Origin: Colwellia sp. E2M01
GTDB lineage: Bacteria > Pseudomonadota > Gammaproteobacteria > Enterobacterales > Alteromonadaceae
Assembly: GCF_018860585.1 (NCBI RefSeq)
Contig: NZ_JAHKPR010000037.1
Coordinates: 1 to 39,409 of the forward strand
Reading direction: 5' to 3'
DNA: 39,409 bases
This document shows, in pieces, positions 31,439 through 39,409 of the stretch. The notes beneath the pieces are model-generated. The model was not told where the DNA came from, made no database searches, and saw nothing but the letters and a program-made list of their open reading frames with translations. Made by a program: the position numbers and the translations under genes. The stretch's first letter is position 1, and every line of letters starts with the position of its first letter.

Positions 31439-32620
31439 ATGTCGACTCACCAATTATTGAAGTCTTTAAGCGCTGCTGCTCTTGCATTACCTGCAATAGC
31501 TAGCCAAGCCAGTACTATTGCAGACAATGCTCAGTTTGGTTATCGTTACAACACTTACCAAGAACAAGATTTGGCCGCAGCTGATGTCCACTCTGGCTCA
31601 TTAGAACGTTATATAGTTGACGTGAATCAGTTTAGTTTGTTAACACCACTTAATGAATATTTACAAGCCAGTATTAGTTTGCAGTTTGAAAGTATGTCTG
31701 GTGCTTCACCTTGGTATACGCAGACAGTTGAAGGTGAAATGGGTGATGAAATAAAGCAAGTAATGAGTGGAGCATCTATTGAAGAAGATCGCACAGATAT
31801 TATTACTCAACTAACTTATTTTGGGGATAGTTATTCTGTTAGTGGCACCGTTGCCAAATCGACAGAGAATGATTATAACTCTCTTAGTGGTGGGGTGGAG
31901 CTGTCGTATGATTTTTCAGACAAACTGACAACTTTAGGTGTATCAGCTGATTATTCAACAGATGAAATAACCCCTAGCGATGCACTCGAATATAATCGAA
32001 CCCCCTATGAAGAAAAACAAAGCTGGTCTGGACATATTTCACTGTCTCGGGTGGTCACTAAAAACTTAATCGTACAATTAGGTTATGGGCTGTTTAATCG
32101 ATCTGGATATTTATCCGATCCGTACAAAAGAGTTATTGTTGATAGTAAATTAATTGATGACTCTCGACCTGATAGTCGCTTAGCTTCAACTTATACAGGA
32201 CGTTTAAGATACTTTGTTGAAGGTATTGATACGGCATTGCATTTTGATTATCGACTTTATGAAGATAATTGGGATGTATTATCTCATACCATAGAATTTG
32301 CACCTTATATCAACATTGGTGCTGATTGGCAGATAGTTCCTTCGATACGCTATTACAGTCAAAAGGGGGCTTTTTTCTATGAGAATTATTACGAGTATGT
32401 TCGTGAGGACGGTTACTACTCAACCGACTCTCGCCTTTCTAGTTATGGAGCGTATACCATAGGTGCAAAAGTGAATAAAAAAATTGGTGACTGGTTTTTA
32501 ACAGCAAGTTATCAATACTATACCTCAAGCCATGATTTAGGCATTGACGATTACAACGAGACTAGTAATTCGCTTGTTGATTTTGATATAGTTAGCATTG
32601 GTTTCGACTATATATTTTAA
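31439..32620 (+). CDS. DUF3570 outer-membrane beta-barrel protein
   Basis: A 393-residue exported protein (signal peptide about 1-24, ending AIASQAS) predicted to form an outer-membrane barrel: alternating amphipathic strands throughout and a C-terminal aromatic strand (FDIVSIGFDYIF). It carries two short repeated motifs, ESMSGASPWY (Ser87-Ser90) and QVMSGASIEEDR (Ser110-Ser113). Both resemble the [S/T]GA[S/T] core that ApbE enzymes flavinylate. Function is unknown. It overlaps no gene, and apbE starts 4 nt after its stop, so the two are co-translated. The separation from DUF4266 is explained by the inserted MITE-like element. Confidence 0.85.
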   Translation: MSTHQLLKSLSAAALALPAIASQASTIADNAQFGYRYNTYQEQDLAAADVHSGSLERYIVDVNQFSLLTPLNEYLQASISLQFESMSGASPWYTQTVEGEMGDEIKQVMSGASIEEDRTDIITQLTYFGDSYSVSGTVAKSTENDYNSLSGGVELSYDFSDKLTTLGVSADYSTDEITPSDALEYNRTPYEEKQSWSGHISLSRVVTKNLIVQLGYGLFNRSGYLSDPYKRVIVDSKLIDDSRPDSRLASTYTGRLRYFVEGIDTALHFDYRLYEDNWDVLSHTIEFAPYINIGADWQIVPSIRYYSQKGAFFYENYYEYVREDGYYSTDSRLSSYGAYTIGAKVNKKIGDWFLTASYQYYTSSHDLGIDDYNETSNSLVDFDIVSIGFDYIF

Positions 32621-32624
32621 AGAT

Positions 32625-33584
32625 ATGCAATTTTACCAGAATAAATTTAGTGCTATGGGCTCGCCCTGCGCACTTAATTTTTATTGCTCAAGCCCCGTAA
32701 AAGCCCAACAGATTTTTTCTCTCGTTATTAAAGAAGTGAAGCGTCTTGAAGATAAGTATTCTCGTTACTTAGCGAATAGTTTATTAAGTAAAATTAATAC
32801 TTCTGCAGGCATTCAAAAAGTAAAAATAGATCATGAAACCTTCGCCTTATTAGCTTATGCCGAACAAGCCTACCAAATTAGTGATGGTCTTTTTGATATT
32901 ACTACAGGTGTATTAAGGCATATTTGGGACTTTAAAAAACAACAGATCCCAAGTCAAATACAAATAGAAAACAGTTTACAACTAGTTGATTGGCAATTAG
33001 TAGAATGGCAACAAGACTATATTTATTTGCCGGTAAAAGGTATGGAAATTGATTTTGGTGGCATTGTAAAAGAATATGCGGCTGATGCTGTTGCTGCTTT
33101 ACTCAAATCTAAAGATATTAAGCATGGTTTGATTGACCTTGGTGGCGACATACATGTTTTAGGACCTGACATACATAATAAACCTTGGCCTATTGCTATT
33201 CGTAGCCCACAAACTCCCGCTAAACTCAGAAAAAATCAGAAAAATCAAACCACTCATATTTTCGAACAAAAACAACCTGAAGCTCCCCAAAAAGCACTTG
33301 CGAATATAGCTATGACTCATGGTGGTTTAGCGAGCAGTGGTGATTACGAGCGCAACTTTATTGTTAAAGGTAAAAAATATAGCCATCTTTTACATCCGAA
33401 AACAGGTTGGCCTGTGCATGGATTATCTGCGGTGAGTGTGTGGTGCGAACAATGTGTAATGGCGGGAACAATCGCGACTATTAGCATGCTTAAACAAGAA
33501 GAAGGGATCGCTTGGCTAAACGAGTTAGAAATCCCTTATGTAGCGATGGATCATGTAGGTGGAACTTACCAACATAGCTCTTGA
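32625..33584 (+). CDS. apbE: ApbE-like FAD:protein FMN transferase (divergent)
   Basis: A 319-residue ApbE-fold protein. ApbE transfers FMN from FAD to Ser/Thr of exported redox proteins. Recognisable parts are FSAMGSPCALNFY at the extreme N-terminus, YSRYLANSLLSKIN, FDITTGVLRHIW, DFGGIVKEYAADAV, LIDLGGDIHVLG and SHLLHPKTGWPV. Oddities: no signal peptide or lipobox; KE replaces the usual KG of the GGxxKG motif; VMAGTIAT has Gly where most ApbE have the Mg-binding Asp (A-D-x-x-A/S-T). The start is the ATG at 32625, because upstream TTG at 32598 lies inside the DUF3570 gene. It is coupled to DUF3570. Activity as an FMN transferase is likely but unproven. Confidence 0.82.
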   Translation: MQFYQNKFSAMGSPCALNFYCSSPVKAQQIFSLVIKEVKRLEDKYSRYLANSLLSKINTSAGIQKVKIDHETFALLAYAEQAYQISDGLFDITTGVLRHIWDFKKQQIPSQIQIENSLQLVDWQLVEWQQDYIYLPVKGMEIDFGGIVKEYAADAVAALLKSKDIKHGLIDLGGDIHVLGPDIHNKPWPIAIRSPQTPAKLRKNQKNQTTHIFEQKQPEAPQKALANIAMTHGGLASSGDYERNFIVKGKKYSHLLHPKTGWPVHGLSAVSVWCEQCVMAGTIATISMLKQEEGIAWLNELEIPYVAMDHVGGTYQHSS

Positions 33585-33594
33585 TAAGTTATAT

Positions 33595-33804
33595 TATGCC
33601 AACCCCATAATCTAAGTGATCATTTATATGGGCTAAAAGCACTAACTACAGTGTTATTTATTTAATAATTAACGCTGCATGGATGTAGCTTATTAGACAA
33701 TGCAGGAGTAATTGTCCTGAACAACTAGTTATGTAAATAAATGCCTTGTATTTAATGATTTATCTCCGTCTAAAATAGATCACCTAATTAATGAAATAGG
33801 TATT
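33595..33804. repeat. Dispersed repeat, copy C (longer form)
   Basis: Shares AAGTGATCATTTATATGGGC, the CACTAACTACAGTGTTATTTATTTAA-like middle, ATCTCCGTCTAAAATAG and TTAATTAATGAAA with copies A and B. An extra segment of about 85-90 bp (about 33672-33759) sits in the middle. Confidence 0.65.
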
Positions 33805-33885
33805 ATTTACAGCTAACGTTATGATAATAAAGATGTAATAGGTTTAATCTGTTGTTAGTTTATTGAAATGTTTATTGGTGATAAT

Positions 33886-33945
33886 AAGCGATTTAACTTC
33901 ATTGTTGTCATTACTAAAATGAGTATTGATAAAGTTAAATCGCTT
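33886..33945. terminator. Long hairpin between apbE and dsbD
   Basis: AAGCGATTTAACTT (33886-33899) is perfectly complementary to AAGTTAAATCGCTT (33932-33945), with a 32-nt loop that itself can fold. It sits 25 nt from the dsbD stop and is a likely terminator for dsbD and possibly for the opposite strand. Confidence 0.5.
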
Positions 33946-33970
33946 TAATAGCCAAAGCTATATGCTTTTC

Positions 33971-35839
33971 TTAAAAGATTGACTGAATGTGAGCATTAAA
34001 CTCCGGCGCTTTCATAAAGCCAGTAGTGCGCTGGTCGGTTAATTCATTCCCTTGTAAATCAAAAAATAGAATAGTAGGTAAACCTAAAACGTTAAAATGC
34101 TTCACTAGCTCAGCGTTATCTGCTGAATCAAAATCGGTCATATCAACTTGTAACCAAACGGTATTACTTAATGATGCTTGTACTTTGGGGTCTACAAACG
34201 TATATTTTTCAAACTCTTTACAAGCAATACACCAATCGGCATATAAATCTAACATTACCGTTTTCCCTTGCTGATTAGCCACAGCTATTTCACTATCAAG
34301 CTCAGATAAGGTAACTACCTGTTTAAAATTACTGTTATGAGCATTTTCTACTAGGGTATTAGTATTAGGAAATACTGTTTGGTAAGCGAGGTTGGCACCA
34401 AAAAATAACATTAAAAATATGATTAACGAGCGGAAACCGTACCAAAAGCCATTACCTTGGTGTTTCGCGGCAGAGTTTTGGTTGGTTACATAGAAGTAAG
34501 TCGCACTGGCTAAGATTAATAATGCCCATAACGCTTGGCTAGCCGCTACAGGAATAAAGCGCTCTACTAAAAAGATTGGCACTGCAAGTAATAACAAGCC
34601 GAAGATGTTTTTAATTATATTCATCCACGCACCGGCTTTAGGTAATAATTTACCACCAGAGCTACCTAATACTAATAACGGTAACCCCATACCTAAACTA
34701 AGTGCGTATAAAGCTGAAGCACCAAGTAATACGTCGCCTGTTTGTGATATGTATAACAAGGCTCCAGTTAAAGGGGCAGTGGTACAAGGTGAGGCAACAA
34801 GTGCAGAAAGCGCGCCCATAATTAATACACCAGTGATAGCGCCACCTTTTTGTTGGTTACTAATGTTATTTAATTTGTTTTGCCAGCTAGAAGGTAAAGC
34901 TAAGTTAAATACACCAAACATTGAAAGGGCTAGAAATATAAATAAAAAACTTAACGCAATTAACACAATGGGATCTTGAAATATCGCTTGGAATTTTGCA
35001 CCTGCCAACGCAACAACAACACCTAATAATGTGTAAGTTACTGCCATACCTTGTACGTAAGAAAAAGAAAGTACAAAGGCTTTTTTCGTTGTTAACTTAT
35101 CACCTTGACCAACAATGATACCTGTTAAAATAGGGTACATAGGAAAAACACAAGGAGTGAACGATAACAGTAATCCACCCGCAAAAAATGCTAGTAAGGT
35201 TAATAATAGATTATCTTGTTTGAGCATATCGGATAACTGATGCTGCTCACTTTTTTGCTCTGTTAATTGTGATTTAGCAACAGGTGCAACACGAGTATCA
35301 TTAATTTTTTCATTATTTGCAGTTAATGACGATGTACTTGTTGTTGTGCTAGAAGGTGTTGTGATTTCGCTTAATGTAATTATTTGGCTTTTGGGTGCAT
35401 AACAAAGACCTTTTTCAGCACAACCTTGGTACCTTATTTTTATACTACCATCACTTGAAACTTGCTCAAGCTTTACAGGAAAACTAACCGTACCAGTAAA
35501 TATTTTTTGTACACCAAAAAACTCATCTTCATGATCAACCCCTTGAGGTAAATCAACAGGAAGAAAATGTATTTCGTTACCTTTAAATTTAAATTGGTGG
35601 CGGTACAGATAATATCCGGGGGCTATGTTAAAACTAACGACTAATTGATTGTCTTTTTGATGAAAGTTAAAATCAAACGCTTGGTCAACTTTTAAAAATT
35701 CATTATCATTACTCGCTGAATTTTTGCTAGGTAAATCAGTATTAGCTATATCGAATTTTGATTGTTTTTCTTGTGCTATTATTGGCTGAATAGTAAAAAG
35801 TGCGCATATTACTAAACAGAGAGAAAATAAGTTTTTCAT
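33971..35839 (-). CDS. dsbD: Thiol:disulfide interchange protein DsbD
   Basis: A 622-residue membrane protein that carries electrons from cytoplasmic thioredoxin to the periplasm. A signal peptide (about 1-22) precedes the N-terminal DsbD-alpha domain (about 30-155, with YQGCAEKGLCYAPKSQ holding the reactive Cys pair). An eight-helix core follows (about 215-480; the reactive Cys are in SFTPCVFPMYP and ASPCTTAP). The C-terminal thioredoxin domain has LYADWCIACKEFEKYTF. All three Cys pairs are intact. It probably supplies reductant to the nearby TlpA-like thioredoxin and to apocytochrome c, which suits the haem-rich lipoprotein gene in the same region. Confidence 0.96.
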   Translation of the reverse strand: MKNLFSLCLVICALFTIQPIIAQEKQSKFDIANTDLPSKNSASNDNEFLKVDQAFDFNFHQKDNQLVVSFNIAPGYYLYRHQFKFKGNEIHFLPVDLPQGVDHEDEFFGVQKIFTGTVSFPVKLEQVSSDGSIKIRYQGCAEKGLCYAPKSQIITLSEITTPSSTTTSTSSLTANNEKINDTRVAPVAKSQLTEQKSEQHQLSDMLKQDNLLLTLLAFFAGGLLLSFTPCVFPMYPILTGIIVGQGDKLTTKKAFVLSFSYVQGMAVTYTLLGVVVALAGAKFQAIFQDPIVLIALSFLFIFLALSMFGVFNLALPSSWQNKLNNISNQQKGGAITGVLIMGALSALVASPCTTAPLTGALLYISQTGDVLLGASALYALSLGMGLPLLVLGSSGGKLLPKAGAWMNIIKNIFGLLLLAVPIFLVERFIPVAASQALWALLILASATYFYVTNQNSAAKHQGNGFWYGFRSLIIFLMLFFGANLAYQTVFPNTNTLVENAHNSNFKQVVTLSELDSEIAVANQQGKTVMLDLYADWCIACKEFEKYTFVDPKVQASLSNTVWLQVDMTDFDSADNAELVKHFNVLGLPTILFFDLQGNELTDQRTTGFMKAPEFNAHIQSIF

Positions 35840-36324
35840 TAAGTCCGCTTAAATTTTGAGTGATCCAGTTGATTTATTATTATTACCTTGCTGGATATTC
35901 AAAGTAATAATCTTTACATGTCAGGTGGGGTAATTAGTTAACCTTATCTACTAATAAGTTTATCGGTTAACCCTAGTTAAGTGATATTACACACCTAATA
36001 TTAACATTAAGTTAACACTTTTTTGATGTTTGTTTTAAGTTTTTTACTTGAATATGTTTTATGAGCACCTGCAAAATAAGTAAGAGTTTTTTGTGGTGAC
36101 GGAAAAGTGAAAGTTTGTATAATGCCATCATTATTTTTATAGTGATGAATTGTCAACTATCAATACAACGCCACTTCCTGTTGCAGAAAGTTTATTGTGT
36201 TCGTTATATAACGGACAAGCATTCATAGATAAACAGTCACTACCAATATGCTAGAAATAAAAATGCCGCTCACCTTAAGTGAACGGCATTACATCATGTA
36301 GAGAGCTATTACTTCTTTAAACGA
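35840..36324. other. Intergenic region upstream of dsbD
   Basis: Holds the dsbD promoter side (no clear consensus seen), a degenerate stretch (about 36153-36195, with CTGTTGCAGAAAG) like that at 23127-23172, and the terminator of the right-hand gene. No gene is recognised. Confidence 0.5.
36261..36290 (-). terminator. Intrinsic terminator of the DUF5060 hydrolase gene
   Basis: AATGCCGCTCAC and GTGAACGGCATT form a stem with one mismatch around CTTAA. On the minus strand it is followed by TTTTTA. It lies 35 nt past the stop codon at 36325. Confidence 0.8.
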
Positions 36325-39300
36325 TTAAAGAAAAAGGTTTCCACAGATGCCAGCGTCGCATTCACAATAACTTTCATTACTCGCAGAATTGACGCAGTCG
36401 TTTGCTGTTTCACCGTAAATACTTACACATTGAGCTGTGGTATTACATTCATCTACAACAGGTAACACAGGCTCTGTTGGTGTAGTCGGTTCAGCAATGG
36501 CGCAAGTATCTTCATCACACAAAAGAGATTCTGCTAGGCTAGTACTTTTAGCCGTGTCTACAGTTACACTTGAGTGGCGTAAAATAATACGGTCAATATT
36601 AAAGTTAATTGAACGACCACTAATTACAAAAGTATATTCAGTATTAGCTTTTAAGTTATAAATCGCATTTAAATGCTCATCATGCGTAGGGTTGAGCTTG
36701 TCTGCCCAGCCCCAACCGGTAGGCGAACCACCATAAAGCTTGGTATCGTTTTGTAAAACATCAAGCCTTACATTATTGCTACCTGAAGTAAAATCACCTT
36801 CCATACGTACATAAGCATCATTATTTTTATCACTTGCTTGTCCATCTAAACGCTTATGGGCGCGTAAATACAGTTGATAATCTCCCGCTTTTGTCACGTA
36901 AAAATTATATTTAAGAGGAGATGTTGCTGGACCTCCATTTGAGCCATTACCTGTAAACTCAATATGTCCGCTACCGGTATAGCCTGAAACAGTATTATTA
37001 ACAGTCCATAAACCAAGGGCAGAGCTGCTATTTTCGGCTTCCATAATGATCAAACCATCTTTTTCTATGTAACTACCTTTATTTGCTGAGTTACCATTAT
37101 CAGGAACTTCAGGTATAACGGGTTGCGCACTTCCATCGCCTTTACGTACTAAAACAACCCAGTCAGAATTGTTAGTTGATGGTGCTTCGCCTAAAGATCT
37201 ATGATCGCCACCCATAACGCTAGTAACAGTACCTTGTTGTAAAGCACCACCTGTGCGTGGGTTATACCAAAACACTTGAAATTCACCATCTGCAGTACTC
37301 AGGTTTAGCTCTGTAGTGCCACCTTGTTTTAAGTAAACAACGTAAGTATTGTTATGTTGGTAAAATGCATAATCATTACTCGCACTACTGATCGAGTTAT
37401 CATTGTTCATATTCCAAAACGGAATGTTATTATCGTTGAAGAACTCAAGCGCAAAACGAGCTACATCCCACCATAAGTCACGGCTTCTAAAATCTTGTAA
37501 AGAAAGATCTGAATGGTCATATTGATAACCAAAATACCACTCATTACCAGTACCGCCAGCCATTAAAGTACCCCAAAGAGCATTTTTGCGGCCATCTACA
37601 TGACTTTGTCCTGCGTTGTTATCTGGACGAAGTGCATATTGAGCATCACCTGGTTCGTCAACAGAAACTACCCAAGTTTTACTTGAATTTTCTGCTGTAA
37701 CAATCCAATCTTTGACTTGGCCATGCACATCAGAGAAGTTTGCTGCGCCCATTTGTAGGGATAATCCATCAAGCTCAGAGTTATTACCTACTAGTGGGGT
37801 ATAAACTTTATCTTTTTGACCTGGGTAGGTGTGTAATACTACAGGGTGATGGTAAGGGTCATTATCTTTAAAAAACTGCGCCATTGCTTTTACTTGCGCT
37901 GTTGTTTGAGTGTTTTCTTCGCCTAAGTTCCAATTTAATGCCAAGTGATGTGAAAAGCGTGCAATTAATTCACGGTAATATAATTTACGCTCTAAACCTA
38001 ATTCACCACCATCAAGTAAGTTATTATTTTCTGTTTCTTGGGTTTTAAAGTGTAAAAATATTCCATTGTTTTGCATGTGGGTAAATACTACGTCCCACTG
38101 AGCTAAACGTGATACATCCATACGTAGACGTTCGTTATAGTTGGTATAAGGAAAAACATTTCTGTCATCGCCGTTGATATTCATGGTTAAAAATGACATC
38201 GCATTCAAACCTTCGCTAGCAATATAGTTTACTGCACCAATTAGCCCTTTACCTTTATCTCCCATCCATACTGGGTCACCTGCTTGCCAATCACTTTCAT
38301 GAGCATGCCATGTTTTAATTAAATCATCTTTATTGCCATCGCTTTTAAAGTCACCATCAAATTCGTCATAAGCGAGTAGGTTTTCAGGAGAGTCAGCACC
38401 TTGCTTTAAAAAGTATTCATTAGTTTCTGCAAATCTAAGGTAGCGTTCATTGACATAGTTTAAACGACCTTTTGAACGGAAATCTCGTCCACTTTTATTT
38501 GATGAAATAATTTTAAACGAGCCACTTACTCCATCAAATTCACCTTCAGATTCACCTGCATTAGCGTCAGTGTTTATGGCAATATTTGTACCCGTTCTAA
38601 AAGAAACTTGATAATCCCAATCACCAATTAAATCTGGAGTAAAATGAACTCGCCATTGGTTACCTGAGTTAGCGTTAGTATTACCTGCATCACCATCGGC
38701 AGCATAGTAGCCAGGAATCACATAGCTATGATTACCTTGACTAAAAGTTACTTGTAAGCGGTAATCTGTAAAAGGATTAACTTGGTTGTTTTCACTAGTA
38801 TCTGGGCCATTAAAAGAGATTGTAAGTGGATGCCATTGACGTAGCTCACCAGTGATAACTTCATCACCGCCAGTAACTGGGGTTTCTGGTACTTCAACCG
38901 TATTGTCATCACTATCATCGCTTAGTTTTTCAGTACAGATTTCCAAACTATGCCAACGACCACGAGCTGTAGCGGTTGTATCATCTTCTGGTACTAAACC
39001 ATTAGTAGCATTGTTAAAATCAATCTGTAGTAAATCGCCAGTAGCTACTGAAACAAAATCCTGATTAAATTGATGTTTTTCAATTGAATATTCAATTGCA
39101 TCAGTGCCGTAAGTGCGAGTATTAGTTGCTTGGCCAATTACCGTATTATTAATACTTAATTTATAGGTAGGCTCGCCATCAAATTCTTGCATTGCGTTAA
39201 TTTTAAAAATAGCGTCTGCAGTTACACCTGTATGTGTGTATTGTGCGGCAGCTACTTGATCTCTATTGGCTATTTGTAATACAGAGTAGCCGTTTTTTGT

Positions 39301-39409
39301 ATCTGTTGTAGCGTTGGTATAACCTGTGATCCCTGTAAATTTATCAAAATCTACCGCTTGAATGGTTTGACACTCTAAAGTCAAAGTCTCGTCATCAGTA
39401 GCTGAATCA
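36325..39409 (-). CDS. DUF5060/apiosidase-like multimodular glycoside hydrolase, 5' end beyond the window
   Basis: The frame stays open to the right edge (about 1027 residues visible), so the signal peptide and any upstream modules are missing; the TTG near 39384 is not a real start. Visible parts: a beta-sandwich module (first ~155 residues, ending RGRWHSLEIC), a DUF5060-type domain (GELRQWHPLTISFNGPD to GSFKII), a TIM-barrel hydrolase with LNWNLGEENTQT (likely acid/base Glu) and WVVSVDEPGDAQY (likely nucleophile Glu), a collagen-binding-like C-terminal sandwich (VFWYNPRTGG), a second carbohydrate-binding module (LIIMEAENSSSALGLW to IDRIILRHSS) and a 40-residue Cys-rich tail. It is probably a secreted red-algal polysaccharide hydrolase; the substrate is unknown. 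Confidence 0.78.
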   Translation of the reverse strand, partial: DSATDDETLTLECQTIQAVDFDKFTGITGYTNATTDTKNGYSVLQIANRDQVAAAQYTHTGVTADAIFKINAMQEFDGEPTYKLSINNTVIGQATNTRTYGTDAIEYSIEKHQFNQDFVSVATGDLLQIDFNNATNGLVPEDDTTATARGRWHSLEICTEKLSDDSDDNTVEVPETPVTGGDEVITGELRQWHPLTISFNGPDTSENNQVNPFTDYRLQVTFSQGNHSYVIPGYYAADGDAGNTNANSGNQWRVHFTPDLIGDWDYQVSFRTGTNIAINTDANAGESEGEFDGVSGSFKIISSNKSGRDFRSKGRLNYVNERYLRFAETNEYFLKQGADSPENLLAYDEFDGDFKSDGNKDDLIKTWHAHESDWQAGDPVWMGDKGKGLIGAVNYIASEGLNAMSFLTMNINGDDRNVFPYTNYNERLRMDVSRLAQWDVVFTHMQNNGIFLHFKTQETENNNLLDGGELGLERKLYYRELIARFSHHLALNWNLGEENTQTTAQVKAMAQFFKDNDPYHHPVVLHTYPGQKDKVYTPLVGNNSELDGLSLQMGAANFSDVHGQVKDWIVTAENSSKTWVVSVDEPGDAQYALRPDNNAGQSHVDGRKNALWGTLMAGGTGNEWYFGYQYDHSDLSLQDFRSRDLWWDVARFALEFFNDNNIPFWNMNNDNSISSASNDYAFYQHNNTYVVYLKQGGTTELNLSTADGEFQVFWYNPRTGGALQQGTVTSVMGGDHRSLGEAPSTNNSDWVVLVRKGDGSAQPVIPEVPDNGNSANKGSYIEKDGLIIMEAENSSSALGLWTVNNTVSGYTGSGHIEFTGNGSNGGPATSPLKYNFYVTKAGDYQLYLRAHKRLDGQASDKNNDAYVRMEGDFTSGSNNVRLDVLQNDTKLYGGSPTGWGWADKLNPTHDEHLNAIYNLKANTEYTFVISGRSINFNIDRIILRHSSVTVDTAKSTSLAESLLCDEDTCAIAEPTTPTEPVLPVVDECNTTAQCVSIYGETANDCVNSASNESYCECDAGICGNLFL

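Larger units (their letters stand above)
33585..33970. other. Gap between convergent apbE and dsbD
   Basis: Holds copy C of the dispersed repeat and a large hairpin (33886-33945). No gene is seen. Confidence 0.6.

Noticed and set aside
36325-39384. TTG at 39384 as the start of the DUF5060 hydrolase
   Set aside because: The frame continues upstream to the window edge with sensible residues (DSATDDET), and a secreted enzyme would need a signal peptide, so the gene is truncated by the window.

Overview
The window looks like chromosome of a marine, low-GC gammaproteobacterium, most likely Alteromonadales and probably Colwelliaceae (Thalassotalea/Colwellia-like). The grounds are the AT-rich sequence, ordinary gammaproteobacterial housekeeping genes (a DsbD, an RDD protein, a short PpiC parvulin, tRNA-Leu) and large secreted red-alga polysaccharide enzymes with CBM6, TSP3 and PA14 modules. 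The taxonomic assignment is inference; no marker gene decides it. LAYOUT: (1) 1-1500 is housekeeping: RDD membrane protein, tRNA-Leu(CAA) with its promoter and terminator, and PpiC. (2) 1839-11700 is a nucleobase/nucleoside uptake and catabolism locus: an NTF2-like protein, a Tsx-type channel, two cytosine-deaminase-superfamily hydrolases, a GntR/FCD regulator and a complete BMP-type ABC importer (lipoprotein, double ATPase, two permeases). A GCTAGCAAT-type inverted repeat recurs upstream of tsx, the regulator and the importer, which suggests one regulon. (3) 12068-13099 is an LpxR-family outer-membrane lipid A deacylase. (4) 13854-22681 carries two giant paralogous secreted glycoside hydrolases, most like GH96 alpha-agarases. 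They share a 2.8-kb net gap-free block but have different accessory modules. The upstream copy ends in an intact two-loop dockerin and is followed, 18 nt later, by a cohesin-like protein with a PEP-CTERM anchor: a candidate mini-cellulosome for agar at a gammaproteobacterial surface. (5) 23546-29800 is a two-gene operon: a 1649-aa lipoprotein fusing four CXXCH haem motifs, Ig/PKD modules, a GH5 endoglucanase, a CBM60-like module and DUF1587/1595/1592/1588/1585 regions, and its usual partner, a Tat-exported DUF1552 protein. (6) 30340-33584 is a TlpA thioredoxin / DUF4266 lipoprotein / DUF3570 outer-membrane protein / ApbE cluster, with a MITE-like element inside it. DsbD follows on the other strand. 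(7) 36325 to the right edge is a 5'-truncated DUF5060/apiosidase-like hydrolase with carbohydrate-binding modules and a Cys-rich tail. HOW IT FITS: the right two-thirds reads as a polysaccharide-degradation and envelope-redox region. Secreted agarases, one probably docked on a cell-surface anchor, sit beside a haem-bearing lipoprotein cellulase and a periplasmic thiol/flavin redox set. The left third feeds nucleobases. No TonB receptor, sulfatase, transposase, CRISPR array or rRNA was seen. Dispersed small repeats (three copies of one family, one MITE-like element, a TAACT octamer array) occupy the gaps between operons.
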